This document shows positions 51,651 to 61,171 of a stretch of 64,000 nucleotides of DNA, piece by piece. Positions within the stretch are counted from its first letter, which is position 1. Every line of letters starts with the position of its first letter. A model generated the notes under the pieces. It was not told where the DNA came from. It worked only from the letters and a program-made list of their open reading frames with translations, and did no database searches. The translations under genes and the position numbers were made by a program. This stretch comes from Pseudomonas capeferrum (GTDB taxonomy: Bacteria > Pseudomonadota > Gammaproteobacteria > Pseudomonadales > Pseudomonadaceae): positions 540,058 to 604,057 of the forward strand of contig NZ_JMIT01000003.1 of the NCBI RefSeq assembly GCF_000731675.1, in the 5' to 3' direction.

Positions 51651-54600
51651 TCAGTTTTGTTTTTGCGGCTCGCGGATCTTGTACCAGGCCACATACAGGG
51701 CCGGCAGGAACAGCAAGGTCAGCAACGTCGCGACGATGATGCCGCCGATCATGGCGTAGGCCATCGGCCCCCAGAACACCTCTCGGGCAATGGGGATCAT
51801 GCCCAGGCTGGCTGCCGCCGCAGTCAACAAGATCGGCCGCCGCCGATGGTTGGTGGCCTCCACCACCGCATCCCATGGCGAGAACCCCTGCGCTTCGAAC
51901 TCGTCGATCTGGGTCACCAGGATCACCGAGTTGCGAATGATGATGCCGGCCAGGGCGAGAATCCCGAGAATCGCCACAAAGCCCATCGGCGTACCGGTCG
52001 GCACCAGCGCCAGCACCACACCGATCAGCCCCAGCGGCGCCACGCTGACCACCAGGAACAGCTTCTGCACGCTGTGCAGCTGGATCATCAGGAAGGTCGC
52101 CATGAGGAACAGCATCAGCGGGATGACCTTGGCGATCGGGCCTTGGGCTTTGCTGCTCTCCTCCACCGTACCGCCCGTGGCCACTTCGTAGCCGACCGGC
52201 AACTGGCTGGCGAACTCATCGATCTTCGGCTTCAGTTGGGCCACCAGGTCGGTGGGCTGGATGTCGCCGTTGACCGAGGCCTTGATGGTGATGGTCGGCT
52301 TGCGGTCACGGCGCCACACCAGCGGCTGCTCCAGTTCGTAGCGCACAGTGGCGAAGGCCAGCAGCGGTATCGAGGTGCCACTTGGGGTGACGATCTGCAG
52401 GTTCTGCAGTGTGTCCGGCGAACCCCGCTCGCTGTCCACGGCACGGGCGACCACGTCCACCAGGTAGATATTGTCGTTGACCTCGGTCACAGGTGCGCCG
52501 CTGACGATGCTGTTCATCACGTTCGCCACGTCTTCGGACGACAGCCCCAGCTGGCGTGCCTTGTCCTGGGCGATTTCGATCCGCAGCACCTTACCGGGCT
52601 CGTTCCAGTCGTAGATCATCTCGCCGATGTGCTCGTTGGCATCGAGCAGCGTGGCCAGGTCGATCGCATGCTTGCGCACCTGGTCGATGTCCTTGCCGCT
52701 GACGCGGTACTGGATCGGCCGGCCCACCGGCGGGCCCATCTCCAGCGACTGCACGTTGGTGCCGATGCCGACGAACTCTTCATGCAGCAGTTTCTGCAGG
52801 CGCACCATCATGCCTGCACGCTCCTCGAAGCCTTTGCTGACGATGACCAGCTGGGCGTAGTACGGGTTCTGCAGTTGCTGGTCCAGGGGCAGGTAGAAGC
52901 GGATTGCGCCCTGGCCGATATAGGTGCTCCAGCGCACCAGGTCCGGGTCGTCCTTGATTCTCGCCTCCAGGCGGTCGACCACCTTGCGCGTCTCCTCGAT
53001 CGAGGCGTTTTGCGGCAAGTTGAGATCGACGAGGATTTCCGGGCGATCGGACGACGGGAAGAACTGGTTTTGCACAAAGCGCATGCAGAACAATGCCAGG
53101 ACGAACAATACGATGGTACCGATGATGGTCAGCCATCTGTTGCGCATACACCACAGCAAACCGCCTTCGAACGCCCGCCCTAAGCGGCCAGGCTCGGCGT
53201 CGTGGGCCTTGAGCTTGTCAATCTTGAGAATATGCACGCCCAGCACCGGCGCAAAGAACACCGCCACCACCCAGGACACGATCAGTGCCACGGCGATCAC
53301 TGCGAACAGGGTATAGGTGTACTCGCCGGCAGAACTGGCATTGAGGCCGATCGGCACGAAGCCGGCCACGGTCACCAAGGTGCCGGTGAGCATGGGGAAT
53401 GCCGTGGAGGTGTAGGCAAAGGTAGCCGCCTGCTCCTTGCTCTCGCCCATTTCCAGCCGTGTGACCATCACCTCGACGGTAATCATCGCATCGTCCACCA
53501 GCAGCCCCAGGGCGATGATCAGCGCACCCAGCGAGATCCGCTGCATGGTGATGCCGCTGTATTCCATGAACACAAAGACCATGGCCAGCACCAGCGGGAT
53601 CGAGCAGGCCACCACCAGCCCGGCGCGCACGCCCAGGCTGACGAAGCTCACCGCCAGCACGATCACCACCGCCTCGAACAAGGCGCTGGTAAAACCGCCC
53701 ACCGCGTCCTTGACCACCACCGACTGGTCGGACACGGTGTGCACACCCACGCCCACTGGCAGGTCGCTGACGATGCTGTCCATCTTCTGCTTCAGCGCAG
53801 CGCCGAACACTTGAATGTTGCCGCCGGCCTTCATGCCGATCGCCAGGCCAATGGCAGTCTGGCCGTTGTAGCGGAACATCGGCGAAGGCGGGTCGACGTA
53901 GCCGCGCTCGATATCGGCGATATCGGCCAGGCGGAAGAAGCGGTCATTGATCCGCAGGTTGACGGTTTGCAGGTCTTTCTCGGAGGCGAACTGCCCGGTA
54001 GTACGTACCGAGATGCGCTCTGGCCCGGCTTCGATCACCCCGGCCGGGGTCACCGCGTTCTGTTGCTGCAGCGCCTGCATGACTTGGCGCTGGTCGATGC
54101 CCAGGGCCGCCAGCTTGCGGGTCGAGAACTTCAGGTACAGCACTTCGTCCTGGGTGCCGACCAGTTCGATCTTGCCGATATTGGGTACTTCACGCACCTC
54201 GGCCCGGGCCTGCTCCACATAGTCGCGCAACTGGCGCAGGGTCAGGCCATCGGCGGTAAAGGCGTAGATGGAGCCAAACACGTCGCCGAATTCGTCGTTG
54301 AAGCCCGGCCCCTGGATGCCTTGGGGGAATTCGCCGCGAATGTCCTGGATCTTCTTGCGCACCTGATACCAGATGTCCGGGATGTCGGCGGCCTTGGTGG
54401 TGTCGCGCAGGTAGACGTAGACGGTGGACTCGCCGGGGCGTGTGTAGCTTTTGGTGTAGTCGAGGGAGTCGAGCTCTTCGAGCTTCTTCTCGATGCGGTC
54501 GGTGACCTGGTAAAGGGTCTCGTCCTGCGTCGCACCCGGCCAGCGGGTCTGGATCACCATGGTCTTGATGGTGAACGACGGGTCTTCCTCACGGCCCAGG

Positions 54601-54704
54601 TTGAAATAGGAAAAAATCCCCATCAACAAACCGACGAACATCAGGTACCAGACGAAGGACTGGTGGCGCAGCGCCCATTCGGACAGGTTGAAGCTTCCTT
54701 TCAT
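51651..54704 (-). CDS. triC: RND efflux transporter (TriC-like inner-membrane pump)
   Basis: The 1017-residue protein is an RND-family proton-driven exporter with 12 helices and two large periplasmic loops; the central region holds GALIIALGLLVDDAMITVEV (with the proton-relay aspartates) and the start SEWALRHQSFVWYLM. It resembles P. aeruginosa TriC, which works with two different adaptors; here too two adaptor genes precede it (overlap 4 nt). No outer-membrane channel gene is linked, as with TriABC, which uses OpmH. The export substrate (triclosan for TriABC) is not predictable. Confidence 0.88.
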   Translation of the reverse strand: MKGSFNLSEWALRHQSFVWYLMFVGLLMGIFSYFNLGREEDPSFTIKTMVIQTRWPGATQDETLYQVTDRIEKKLEELDSLDYTKSYTRPGESTVYVYLRDTTKAADIPDIWYQVRKKIQDIRGEFPQGIQGPGFNDEFGDVFGSIYAFTADGLTLRQLRDYVEQARAEVREVPNIGKIELVGTQDEVLYLKFSTRKLAALGIDQRQVMQALQQQNAVTPAGVIEAGPERISVRTTGQFASEKDLQTVNLRINDRFFRLADIADIERGYVDPPSPMFRYNGQTAIGLAIGMKAGGNIQVFGAALKQKMDSIVSDLPVGVGVHTVSDQSVVVKDAVGGFTSALFEAVVIVLAVSFVSLGVRAGLVVACSIPLVLAMVFVFMEYSGITMQRISLGALIIALGLLVDDAMITVEVMVTRLEMGESKEQAATFAYTSTAFPMLTGTLVTVAGFVPIGLNASSAGEYTYTLFAVIAVALIVSWVVAVFFAPVLGVHILKIDKLKAHDAEPGRLGRAFEGGLLWCMRNRWLTIIGTIVLFVLALFCMRFVQNQFFPSSDRPEILVDLNLPQNASIEETRKVVDRLEARIKDDPDLVRWSTYIGQGAIRFYLPLDQQLQNPYYAQLVIVSKGFEERAGMMVRLQKLLHEEFVGIGTNVQSLEMGPPVGRPIQYRVSGKDIDQVRKHAIDLATLLDANEHIGEMIYDWNEPGKVLRIEIAQDKARQLGLSSEDVANVMNSIVSGAPVTEVNDNIYLVDVVARAVDSERGSPDTLQNLQIVTPSGTSIPLLAFATVRYELEQPLVWRRDRKPTITIKASVNGDIQPTDLVAQLKPKIDEFASQLPVGYEVATGGTVEESSKAQGPIAKVIPLMLFLMATFLMIQLHSVQKLFLVVSVAPLGLIGVVLALVPTGTPMGFVAILGILALAGIIIRNSVILVTQIDEFEAQGFSPWDAVVEATNHRRRPILLTAAAASLGMIPIAREVFWGPMAYAMIGGIIVATLLTLLFLPALYVAWYKIREPQKQN

Positions 54705-55768
54705 TGCGCGTCCTCGTCGAAGGTAACTTTCTGGCCGGGCTTGAGGCTGTTCACGCCAGCGGTAACCACGCGCTCGCCGGGTTGTACGCCGGCGCTCAAC
54801 ATGAAGCTGTCGCCGGTGCGTTCGGTCAGCGTGACGTCACGGGTGGCGACTGTTTTCTGTTGGGGGTCGATCACCCAGACCTGGGTTTTGCCATCACGCT
54901 CAAGCAGCGCGCTCAGGGGCAGTTCACTGCGCGGGGTGATCGCCGAGGTCAGGGTCACGCTGATCGCCGTGCCCAGGTGGAACGCGTCCGGGGTGCTGGC
55001 CAGGGTCAGCCGGGCACGCCGGGTGCGCGTGGCAGCGTCGGCCTGGGGCTCCAGCTCGCGCAGGGTGGCGGTGGTGTTGATGCTGGTATCCAGCTGCGAG
55101 GCAACGGTGAACGTAAGGTCCTTGGTCAATGCTTCGGCAATGTTTATGGGCAAGTCGATGACCGCTTCCTTGACGTCTGGTCGGGCCAGGGTGACCACGG
55201 CCTGCCCGGCCGTGACGGTCTGCCCGGCTTCGGCCTGCCAGGCGGTGATCACGGCCGCATGGTCGCTGCGCAGGGTGCTGTAGTCGAGCTGATCGCGAGC
55301 CTGGCTGACCGCCGAGCGGGCCTGTTCCAGGCTGGCACCGGTGGTTTTCAGGTCGGTCTGGGCAATATCCAGCTGGGCCTGGGCGCCAACGCCGCGGTCA
55401 TACAACTGCTGCTGACGACGTGCGTTGGCCTGGGCGTTGATCCACTGCGCCTGAACCCTGGCGAGGTCGCCCTCGGCCGCGCGCAGCTGGTTCTGCTGGT
55501 CGGTCGGGTCAAGGGTGGCCAAGGTATCGCCGGGTTTCACCTGGGCGCCGACATCCAGCCAACGCCGGGCGATGCGCCCGGAGACGCGAAAACCCAGGGT
55601 ACTTTCAAAACGCGCCTGGATGGCGCCGGCGAAGCGGCCCAGCTGCGACTGCGCCTGCGCCTCGACCAGGGTCGACAGCACAGGGCGCACGGCTTCGGGT
55701 TGCTGTTCTTCACTGCCACAGGCGCTCAACAACAGCCCTGCCGCGCCTATCAGCATTAGACGTTTCAT
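54701..55768 (-). CDS. triB: RND efflux periplasmic adaptor, second (TriB-like)
   Basis: The 355-residue lipoprotein (lipobox LLSAC near residue 16) has the adaptor fold: a biotinyl-lipoyl-like half motif (GRIARRWLDVGAQVKPGDTL), a coiled-coil hairpin (about residues 100-165), and a beta-barrel. It overlaps both neighbours by 4 nt, so the three genes are translated as a unit. It is a paralogue of the first adaptor. Confidence 0.87.
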   Translation of the reverse strand: MKRLMLIGAAGLLLSACGSEEQQPEAVRPVLSTLVEAQAQSQLGRFAGAIQARFESTLGFRVSGRIARRWLDVGAQVKPGDTLATLDPTDQQNQLRAAEGDLARVQAQWINAQANARRQQQLYDRGVGAQAQLDIAQTDLKTTGASLEQARSAVSQARDQLDYSTLRSDHAAVITAWQAEAGQTVTAGQAVVTLARPDVKEAVIDLPINIAEALTKDLTFTVASQLDTSINTTATLRELEPQADAATRTRRARLTLASTPDAFHLGTAISVTLTSAITPRSELPLSALLERDGKTQVWVIDPQQKTVATRDVTLTERTGDSFMLSAGVQPGERVVTAGVNSLKPGQKVTFDEDAQ

Positions 55769-56853
55769 GGCGCGGCGCCTCCATCCTGAGCATCGACTTT
55801 TTCAACCTGCATGCCCGGATGCAAGAGCTGACCACCGCTGACCACAACCGTTTCGCCACCTTTGATGCCTTGGGCGACGACGACCTTGCCGGTGAGGTAG
55901 CGCGTGACCTGCACTTTGCGCAGCTCGACCTTGTCGCCCTCGCCCACCACCCACACTGCCGGCTCATGCAAGGCCTTGGTCAGTGCCGCCCAAGGTAACT
56001 CGATGCTCGGTCGCCCCTGAGCATTGGCCGTGGCGGTGACCGGCGAGCCCAATTGCATGCCCGGCGGCACGTTGCGCAAGGCCACCTTGACCTGCACCGT
56101 GCCACTCTGCGCCGACACCGTCGGGGTGATTTCGCGGACAAAACCCTGGGCCTGAACCTTGGGGTCATCGAGCAGGCTGACGACCACTCCGGCATCGCTT
56201 GGCGGTGCCACCAGCAGCGATTCATAGACATTGAACACCGCGTCGCGGTCGCCATCGCGGGCCAGGCCGAAGATCGGCATGGTCGCCTGCACCACCTGGC
56301 CGACTTCGGCCTGGCGCTCGGTGATCACGCCATCGGCCTCGGACACCAGCGCGGTATAGCTCAACTGCTCCCGGGCATTGGCCAGCTGTGCCTGAGCGGC
56401 CTTGAGCGCGCTCTGATTGCTGCGCAGCGCCGCTTCGGCAGAGTCGTACTCGCTCTGGCTGGTATAGCCTTTGGGCAACAGTTTTTGCTGGCGCACGAAG
56501 GCGGCGGCCGTCTGTGTCACACGCGCCTGGGCGGCGAACACTTCAGCCTTGGCCGAGTCGACGTTGTTCTGCAAGTCTTTGGGGTCAAGCCGCGCCAGTA
56601 CCTGGTTGGCCTTGACGTGATCGCCCACATCGACGCTGCGTGAAATGATCTTGCCGCCCACACGGAACGACAAATCGGTTTGCACCCGTGCCTGCACGTC
56701 GCCGGTCAGGGTGACCCTGGCAGCGAAGTCAGTGGGTTGTACTTGTAGCACGCCGACCCGAGGCAGTTCCGGGCTCGAGACTTCCCTCTCGCACCCCGAC
56801 AACATGAACAGCAACCCCAGGCAGACGACCGACAGAAGACGCCTCAACGTCAT
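55765..56853 (-). CDS. triA: RND efflux periplasmic adaptor, first (TriA-like)
   Basis: The 362-residue lipoprotein has the lipobox MLSGC (about residue 21) and the motif GGKIISRSVDVGDHVKANQVL typical of membrane-fusion proteins, a helical hairpin (about 100-175), and a beta-barrel. It is the first gene of the operon, divergent from the AAA ATPase gene with 108 bp between. A pump with two unlike adaptors is the TriABC arrangement. Confidence 0.87.
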   Translation of the reverse strand: MTLRRLLSVVCLGLLFMLSGCEREVSSPELPRVGVLQVQPTDFAARVTLTGDVQARVQTDLSFRVGGKIISRSVDVGDHVKANQVLARLDPKDLQNNVDSAKAEVFAAQARVTQTAAAFVRQQKLLPKGYTSQSEYDSAEAALRSNQSALKAAQAQLANAREQLSYTALVSEADGVITERQAEVGQVVQATMPIFGLARDGDRDAVFNVYESLLVAPPSDAGVVVSLLDDPKVQAQGFVREITPTVSAQSGTVQVKVALRNVPPGMQLGSPVTATANAQGRPSIELPWAALTKALHEPAVWVVGEGDKVELRKVQVTRYLTGKVVVAQGIKGGETVVVSGGQLLHPGMQVEKVDAQDGGAAP

Positions 56854-56961
56854 GCGGGCTCCTTGCTTGCGCGCAAATGGTTCGAGGAATGCGACTGTTA
56901 GCGTAGTTCAGGGTTCAGCAAACAGCGATACTGCCTGTTCGCCCGCACACGGAAGCGCCCC

Positions 56962-58122
56962 ATGCTCACAACCTTGGCCATCGCCAACTACCGCTCGATC
57001 AACCAACTGGTGATGCCGCTGGGTCGGCTGAACCTGATTACTGGCGCCAATGGCAGCGGCAAGTCCAACCTGTACAAGGCCCTGCGCCTGCTGGCCGAGA
57101 CAGCGCGCGGCGGGGTGGTCAATGCCTTGGCCGCCGAGGGTGGGCTGGAATCCACGTTCCATGCCGGGCCAGAAAAACTCAGCCGGCGCATGCTCAAGGG
57201 CGAGGTGCCGGTGCAAGGTGGGCCGCGCCAGCAGGTACGGCGCCTGAAAATGGGCTTCACCGACGAAGATTTCGGTTATGCCATTGGCCTTGGGCTGCCG
57301 GAGCCAAGCCAGTCGAAGTTTTCCCTGGACCCGCAGATCAAGCATGAAGCGATCTGGGCGGGCCCGGTCTGCCGCCCCGCCAGCCTGCTGGTGGAGCGCA
57401 GCGCGGCCATGGTGCGCGCCCGCGAGGGGCGCCAGTGGCAGGTCATGAGCCAGCACATGACCGAGTTCGACAGCCTGTTCGACCAGGTCGGTAGCGTGCA
57501 GGGTTCACCTGAAGTGCTGCACCTGCGTGAGCAGATCCGCAGCTGGCGCTTTTATGATCACTTCTGTACCGACCCCGAGGCACCGGCACGCCAAGCGCGC
57601 CTTGGCACCCGCACGCCTGTGCTGCACCACGATGGCCGGGACCTGGCGGCGGCGTTGCAGACCATCAAGGAGATCGGCGATTTCGAGGCGCTGCAGGCGG
57701 CGGTCAGCGATGCCTTCCCTGGCTCACAGGTGGGCATCGAGGCGACACCGGGTGGCTTGTTCAGCCTGCGCTTTCAGCAGGCAGGGCTGTTGCGGCCATT
57801 GAGTGCGGCCGAGCTGTCCGACGGCACCTTGCGTTACCTGCTGCTGGTGGCAGCCCTGCTGACGCCCCGCCCACCGAGCATGATGGTGCTCAACGAACCG
57901 GAGACCAGCTTGCATCCGGACTTGCTACCGGCGCTGGCGCGGCTGATCCGGCGGGCTTCGCAGCAGTGCCAGGTGTGGGTGGTATCGCATGCCCCGCGGT
58001 TGGTGGCGGCGCTGGAAGAGGATGAGGGGTGCAATGCCATAAGGCTGACGAAAGAGCTGGGGCAGACTGTGATCGTCGGGCAGGGGATGCTGGATGAGCC
58101 GGCTTGGCATTGGCCGGATTGA
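56962..58122 (+). CDS. orphan AAA family ATPase (SMC/RecF-like, OLD-type)
   Basis: The 386-residue protein has Walker A LITGANGSGKSNLYKAL (residues about 28-36) and a C-terminal ABC-type segment: signature-like SAAELSDGTLRYL, Walker B MMVLNEPETSLHPDLLP, and a switch His in VVSHAPRLV. This places it with the AAA_21/RecF-type ATPases seen in repair proteins and in defence or toxin systems. No nuclease partner (TOPRIM) is seen next to it, so its role is unknown. It is divergent from triA and convergent with spuH. Confidence 0.82.
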   Translation: MLTTLAIANYRSINQLVMPLGRLNLITGANGSGKSNLYKALRLLAETARGGVVNALAAEGGLESTFHAGPEKLSRRMLKGEVPVQGGPRQQVRRLKMGFTDEDFGYAIGLGLPEPSQSKFSLDPQIKHEAIWAGPVCRPASLLVERSAAMVRAREGRQWQVMSQHMTEFDSLFDQVGSVQGSPEVLHLREQIRSWRFYDHFCTDPEAPARQARLGTRTPVLHHDGRDLAAALQTIKEIGDFEALQAAVSDAFPGSQVGIEATPGGLFSLRFQQAGLLRPLSAAELSDGTLRYLLLVAALLTPRPPSMMVLNEPETSLHPDLLPALARLIRRASQQCQVWVVSHAPRLVAALEEDEGCNAIRLTKELGQTVIVGQGMLDEPAWHWPD

Positions 58123-58141
58123 GGGGCCGCGAAGCGGCCCC
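58123..58141. terminator. hairpin between convergent AAA ATPase and spuH
   Basis: A perfect GGGGCCGC-GAA-GCGGCCCC stem directly after the ATPase stop, eight base pairs with a three-base loop, and before the spuH stop. There is no T run; its orientation symmetry suits both genes. Confidence 0.65.
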
Positions 58142-58149
58142 AAACCGGG

Positions 58150-59043
58150 TCAGGCCGACGCTGCAGCAGCCGTCGGGCGCTTGACCTGTGGCTGCGACAC
58201 GTTCGCCGCTGCACCTTCCTCGATTGCTTGCTGAATCGCCTTGCGACGACGCTCTTCAGCACGGCGGCTGAAGAACCAGACCATGAAGGTCACCAGCGAC
58301 ACCGACAGCAGGATCAAGCTGGCCACGGCGTTGATCTCAGGCTTCACGCCCAGGCGCACCGCCGAGAACACTTCCATCGGCAAGGTGGTCGAGCCAGGCC
58401 CGGACACGAAGCTGGCCAGCACCAGGTCGTCCAGCGACAGCGCGAACGACATCATGCCGCCCGCCGCCAGCGAAGGCGCAATCATCGGGATGGTGATCAG
58501 GAAGAACACCTTCCACGGCTTGGCACCCAGGTCCATCGCCGCTTCCTCGATCGACAGGTCCAGCTCACGCAGCCGCGCCGACACCACCACCGCCACATAC
58601 GCCGCACAGAACGTGGTGTGGGCGATCCAGATGGTGACGATGCCACGCTCCTGCGGCCAGCCGATCATCTGCGCCATGGCCACGAACAGCAGCAACAGCG
58701 ACAGGCCAGTGATCACCTCAGGCATGACCAGCGGCGCGGTCACCAGGCCACCGAACAGCGTACGGCCCTTGAAGCGAGTGACCCGGGTCAGCACGAAGGC
58801 CGCCAGGGTACCCAACGCCACCGCCGCCACCGCCGTGTAGCAGGCGATCTCCAGCGAGCGCATCACCGACCCCATCAACTGGGTGTTGTCGAGCAAGCCA
58901 ACGTACCATTTCACCGACCAGCCACCCCACACCGTCACCAGCTTGGAGGCGTTGAACGAATAGATCACCAGGATCAGCATCGGCAGGTAGATGAACAGCA
59001 AGCCGAGCACCAGCATCAGCTTGGAGAAACTGAAACGCTTCAT
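58150..59043 (-). CDS. spuH: polyamine ABC transporter permease (SpuH/PotI type)
   Basis: The 297-residue inner-membrane permease has about six helices and the EAA loop EEAAMDLGAKPWKVFFLITI. It is the last gene of spuDEFGH and overlaps spuG by 4 nt. With SpuG it forms the channel for putrescine or spermidine import. Confidence 0.93.
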   Translation of the reverse strand: MKRFSFSKLMLVLGLLFIYLPMLILVIYSFNASKLVTVWGGWSVKWYVGLLDNTQLMGSVMRSLEIACYTAVAAVALGTLAAFVLTRVTRFKGRTLFGGLVTAPLVMPEVITGLSLLLLFVAMAQMIGWPQERGIVTIWIAHTTFCAAYVAVVVSARLRELDLSIEEAAMDLGAKPWKVFFLITIPMIAPSLAAGGMMSFALSLDDLVLASFVSGPGSTTLPMEVFSAVRLGVKPEINAVASLILLSVSLVTFMVWFFSRRAEERRRKAIQQAIEEGAAANVSQPQVKRPTAAAASA

Positions 59044-59960
59044 GCCCTGCCCTCCATCTCTTTGGCCTGGCTGCGGTTGAACAGCAGGATGGGTACGATC
59101 AGGATCGCCAGCATCACCACCGCCAGCGCGGACGCCACCGGCCAGTCACGGTTGTTGAAGAACTCTTGCCACAGCACCTTACCGATCATCAGGGTTTCCG
59201 GGCCGCCCAGCAGTTCCGGGATCACGAACTCACCCACCACCGGGATGAACACCAGCATGCAGCCGGCGATGATGCCGTTCTTGGACAGCGGCACGGTGAT
59301 CTTCCAGAAGCTGTTGAAGGTGCTCGAACCCAGGTCCGATGCAGCTTCCAACAGGCTCGGGTCATGCTTCACCAGGTTGGCGTACAGCGGCAGGATCATG
59401 AACGGCAGGTACGAATAGACCACGCCGATATACACCGCCAGGTTGGTGTTGAGGATCTGCAACGGCTGGTCGATCAGCCCCAGCCACATCAGGAAGCTGT
59501 TGAGCAGCCCGTTGTTGCTGAGGATGCCCATCCAGGCGTAGACGCGGATCAGGATCGCCGTCCAGGTCGGCATCATGATCAGCAGCAACAGCACGGTCTG
59601 CGACTCTTTGCGGGCATTGGCGATGGAATAGGCCATCGGGTAGCCGATCAACAGGCACAGCAGGGTGCTGATGAAGGCCATCTTCAACGAGCCGAGGTAG
59701 GCCGAGATGTACAGCTCGTCCTCGGTCAACAGCCCGTAGTTGGCCAGGTTGAGCACCAACTGGATCTTGTCTTCGACGTAGCTGTAGATCTCGGTATACG
59801 GCGGGATCGCCACGTCGGCTTCGGCAAAGCTGATCTTCAACACGATGAAGAACGGCAGCATGAAGAACAGGAACAGCCAGATGAACGGCACACCGATCAC
59901 CAGGTGCCGCCCCTCAGGGATCAAGCGCTGGAAGGCTCGCTTGAGCTTGCGCAGTTTCAT
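59040..59960 (-). CDS. spuG: polyamine ABC transporter permease (SpuG/PotH type)
   Basis: From ATG 59960 the protein is 306 residues, with the PotH-like start MKLRKLKRAFQRLIPEGRHL, about six helices, and the EAA loop LEAASDLGSSTFNSFWKI. The start overlaps the spuF stop as ATGA, so coupling is near certain, and a longer upstream reading is rejected. Confidence 0.94.
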   Translation of the reverse strand: MKLRKLKRAFQRLIPEGRHLVIGVPFIWLFLFFMLPFFIVLKISFAEADVAIPPYTEIYSYVEDKIQLVLNLANYGLLTEDELYISAYLGSLKMAFISTLLCLLIGYPMAYSIANARKESQTVLLLLIMMPTWTAILIRVYAWMGILSNNGLLNSFLMWLGLIDQPLQILNTNLAVYIGVVYSYLPFMILPLYANLVKHDPSLLEAASDLGSSTFNSFWKITVPLSKNGIIAGCMLVFIPVVGEFVIPELLGGPETLMIGKVLWQEFFNNRDWPVASALAVVMLAILIVPILLFNRSQAKEMEGRA

Positions 59961-61099
59961 GACCGCAGTACCACGCCGCTGTCGTCTTCCCACCACACGT
60001 ACACTTCATCGCCCCATGTCGGACGCGTGCCCTGGCGCTCGGCGTTGGCCACGAACGACTGGACGATCTTGCCGCTCGGCAGCTCGACGTAGAACACCGA
60101 GTGGCCGCCCAGGTAGGCGATGTCGTGGACCTTGCCGCGCGACCAATTGTGCTCGCAGGTCGGCTGCTGGGTAGTGACCAGCATTTTTTCCGGGCGCAGC
60201 GCGTAGGTGATGTGTTTGTCTTCGACCGACGTGGTGATGCCGTGGCCGACGTAGATCTTGCGCTCCAGCTCAGGGCTGGCAATGATCGCGTGGCCTTCGG
60301 CGTCGTCGACCACATCACCCTCGAACAGGTTGACGTTGCCGATGAATTCGCACACCAGGCGGCTGGTCGGGGTCTCGTAGATGTCCACCGGCGAGCCGAT
60401 CTGGGCGATCCAGCCCAGGTGCATGATGGCGATACGCTGGGCCATGGTCATGGCCTCTTCCTGGTCGTGGGTCACCATCACGCAGGTCACACCCACGCGT
60501 TCGATGATCTCCACCAGCTCCAACTGCATCTGCGAGCGCAGCTTCTTGTCCAGGGCGCCCATCGGCTCATCGAGCAACAGCAGCTTCGGCCGTTTGGCCA
60601 GCGAGCGGGCCAGGGCCACACGTTGGCGCTGGCCGCCAGACAGCTGGTGCGGCTTGCGCTTGGCGTACTGGGTCATGTGCACCAGCTTGAGCATCTCGGC
60701 CACGCGGGCGTCGACGTCGGCCTTGGGCAACTTGTCCTGCTGCAGGCCGAAGGCGATGTTCTGCGCCACGGTCATGTGCGGGAACAGCGCGTAGGACTGG
60801 AACATCATGTTGATCGGCCGCTCGTAGGGCGGCATGTCGGTGATGTCGACGCCGTCGAGCAGGATCCGCCCTTCGCTCGGCCGTTCGAAACCGGCCAGCA
60901 TACGCAGCAAGGTCGATTTGCCGGAACCGGAGCCACCCAGCAGGGCGAAGATCTCGCCCTTGCGGATTTCCAGGGACACATCGTCCACAGCTACCGTTTC
61001 GTCGAACTTTTTCGTGACCCGGTCGATCTTGACCAGCACCTGCTTGGGTTGCTGGCCACCCTCGAGGGCTTTCTTATAGGCACCGGAGGCAACTGCCAT
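59957..61099 (-). CDS. spuF: polyamine ABC transporter ATP-binding protein (SpuF/PotG type)
   Basis: The 380-residue ATPase has Walker A GGSGSGKST (about residues 58-66), signature LSGGQRQR, Walker B LLLLDEP and a long C-terminal TOBE-like domain, as in PotG. GGGAG precedes ATG 61099; an upstream in-frame start is rejected. It serves both binding proteins encoded upstream. Confidence 0.94.
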   Translation of the reverse strand: MAVASGAYKKALEGGQQPKQVLVKIDRVTKKFDETVAVDDVSLEIRKGEIFALLGGSGSGKSTLLRMLAGFERPSEGRILLDGVDITDMPPYERPINMMFQSYALFPHMTVAQNIAFGLQQDKLPKADVDARVAEMLKLVHMTQYAKRKPHQLSGGQRQRVALARSLAKRPKLLLLDEPMGALDKKLRSQMQLELVEIIERVGVTCVMVTHDQEEAMTMAQRIAIMHLGWIAQIGSPVDIYETPTSRLVCEFIGNVNLFEGDVVDDAEGHAIIASPELERKIYVGHGITTSVEDKHITYALRPEKMLVTTQQPTCEHNWSRGKVHDIAYLGGHSVFYVELPSGKIVQSFVANAERQGTRPTWGDEVYVWWEDDSGVVLRS

Positions 61100-61171
61100 G
61101 AGTGAAACTCCCAACAAGATTTGTGTGCCCGCGCAACCTGTTCTGCAGAGGGCCGCGGCGGGCCTGGATTG

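Noticed and set aside
53202..55283. 693-codon plus-strand open frame opposite triC and triB
   Set aside because: It crosses a gene boundary on the other strand and has no coding-like composition.
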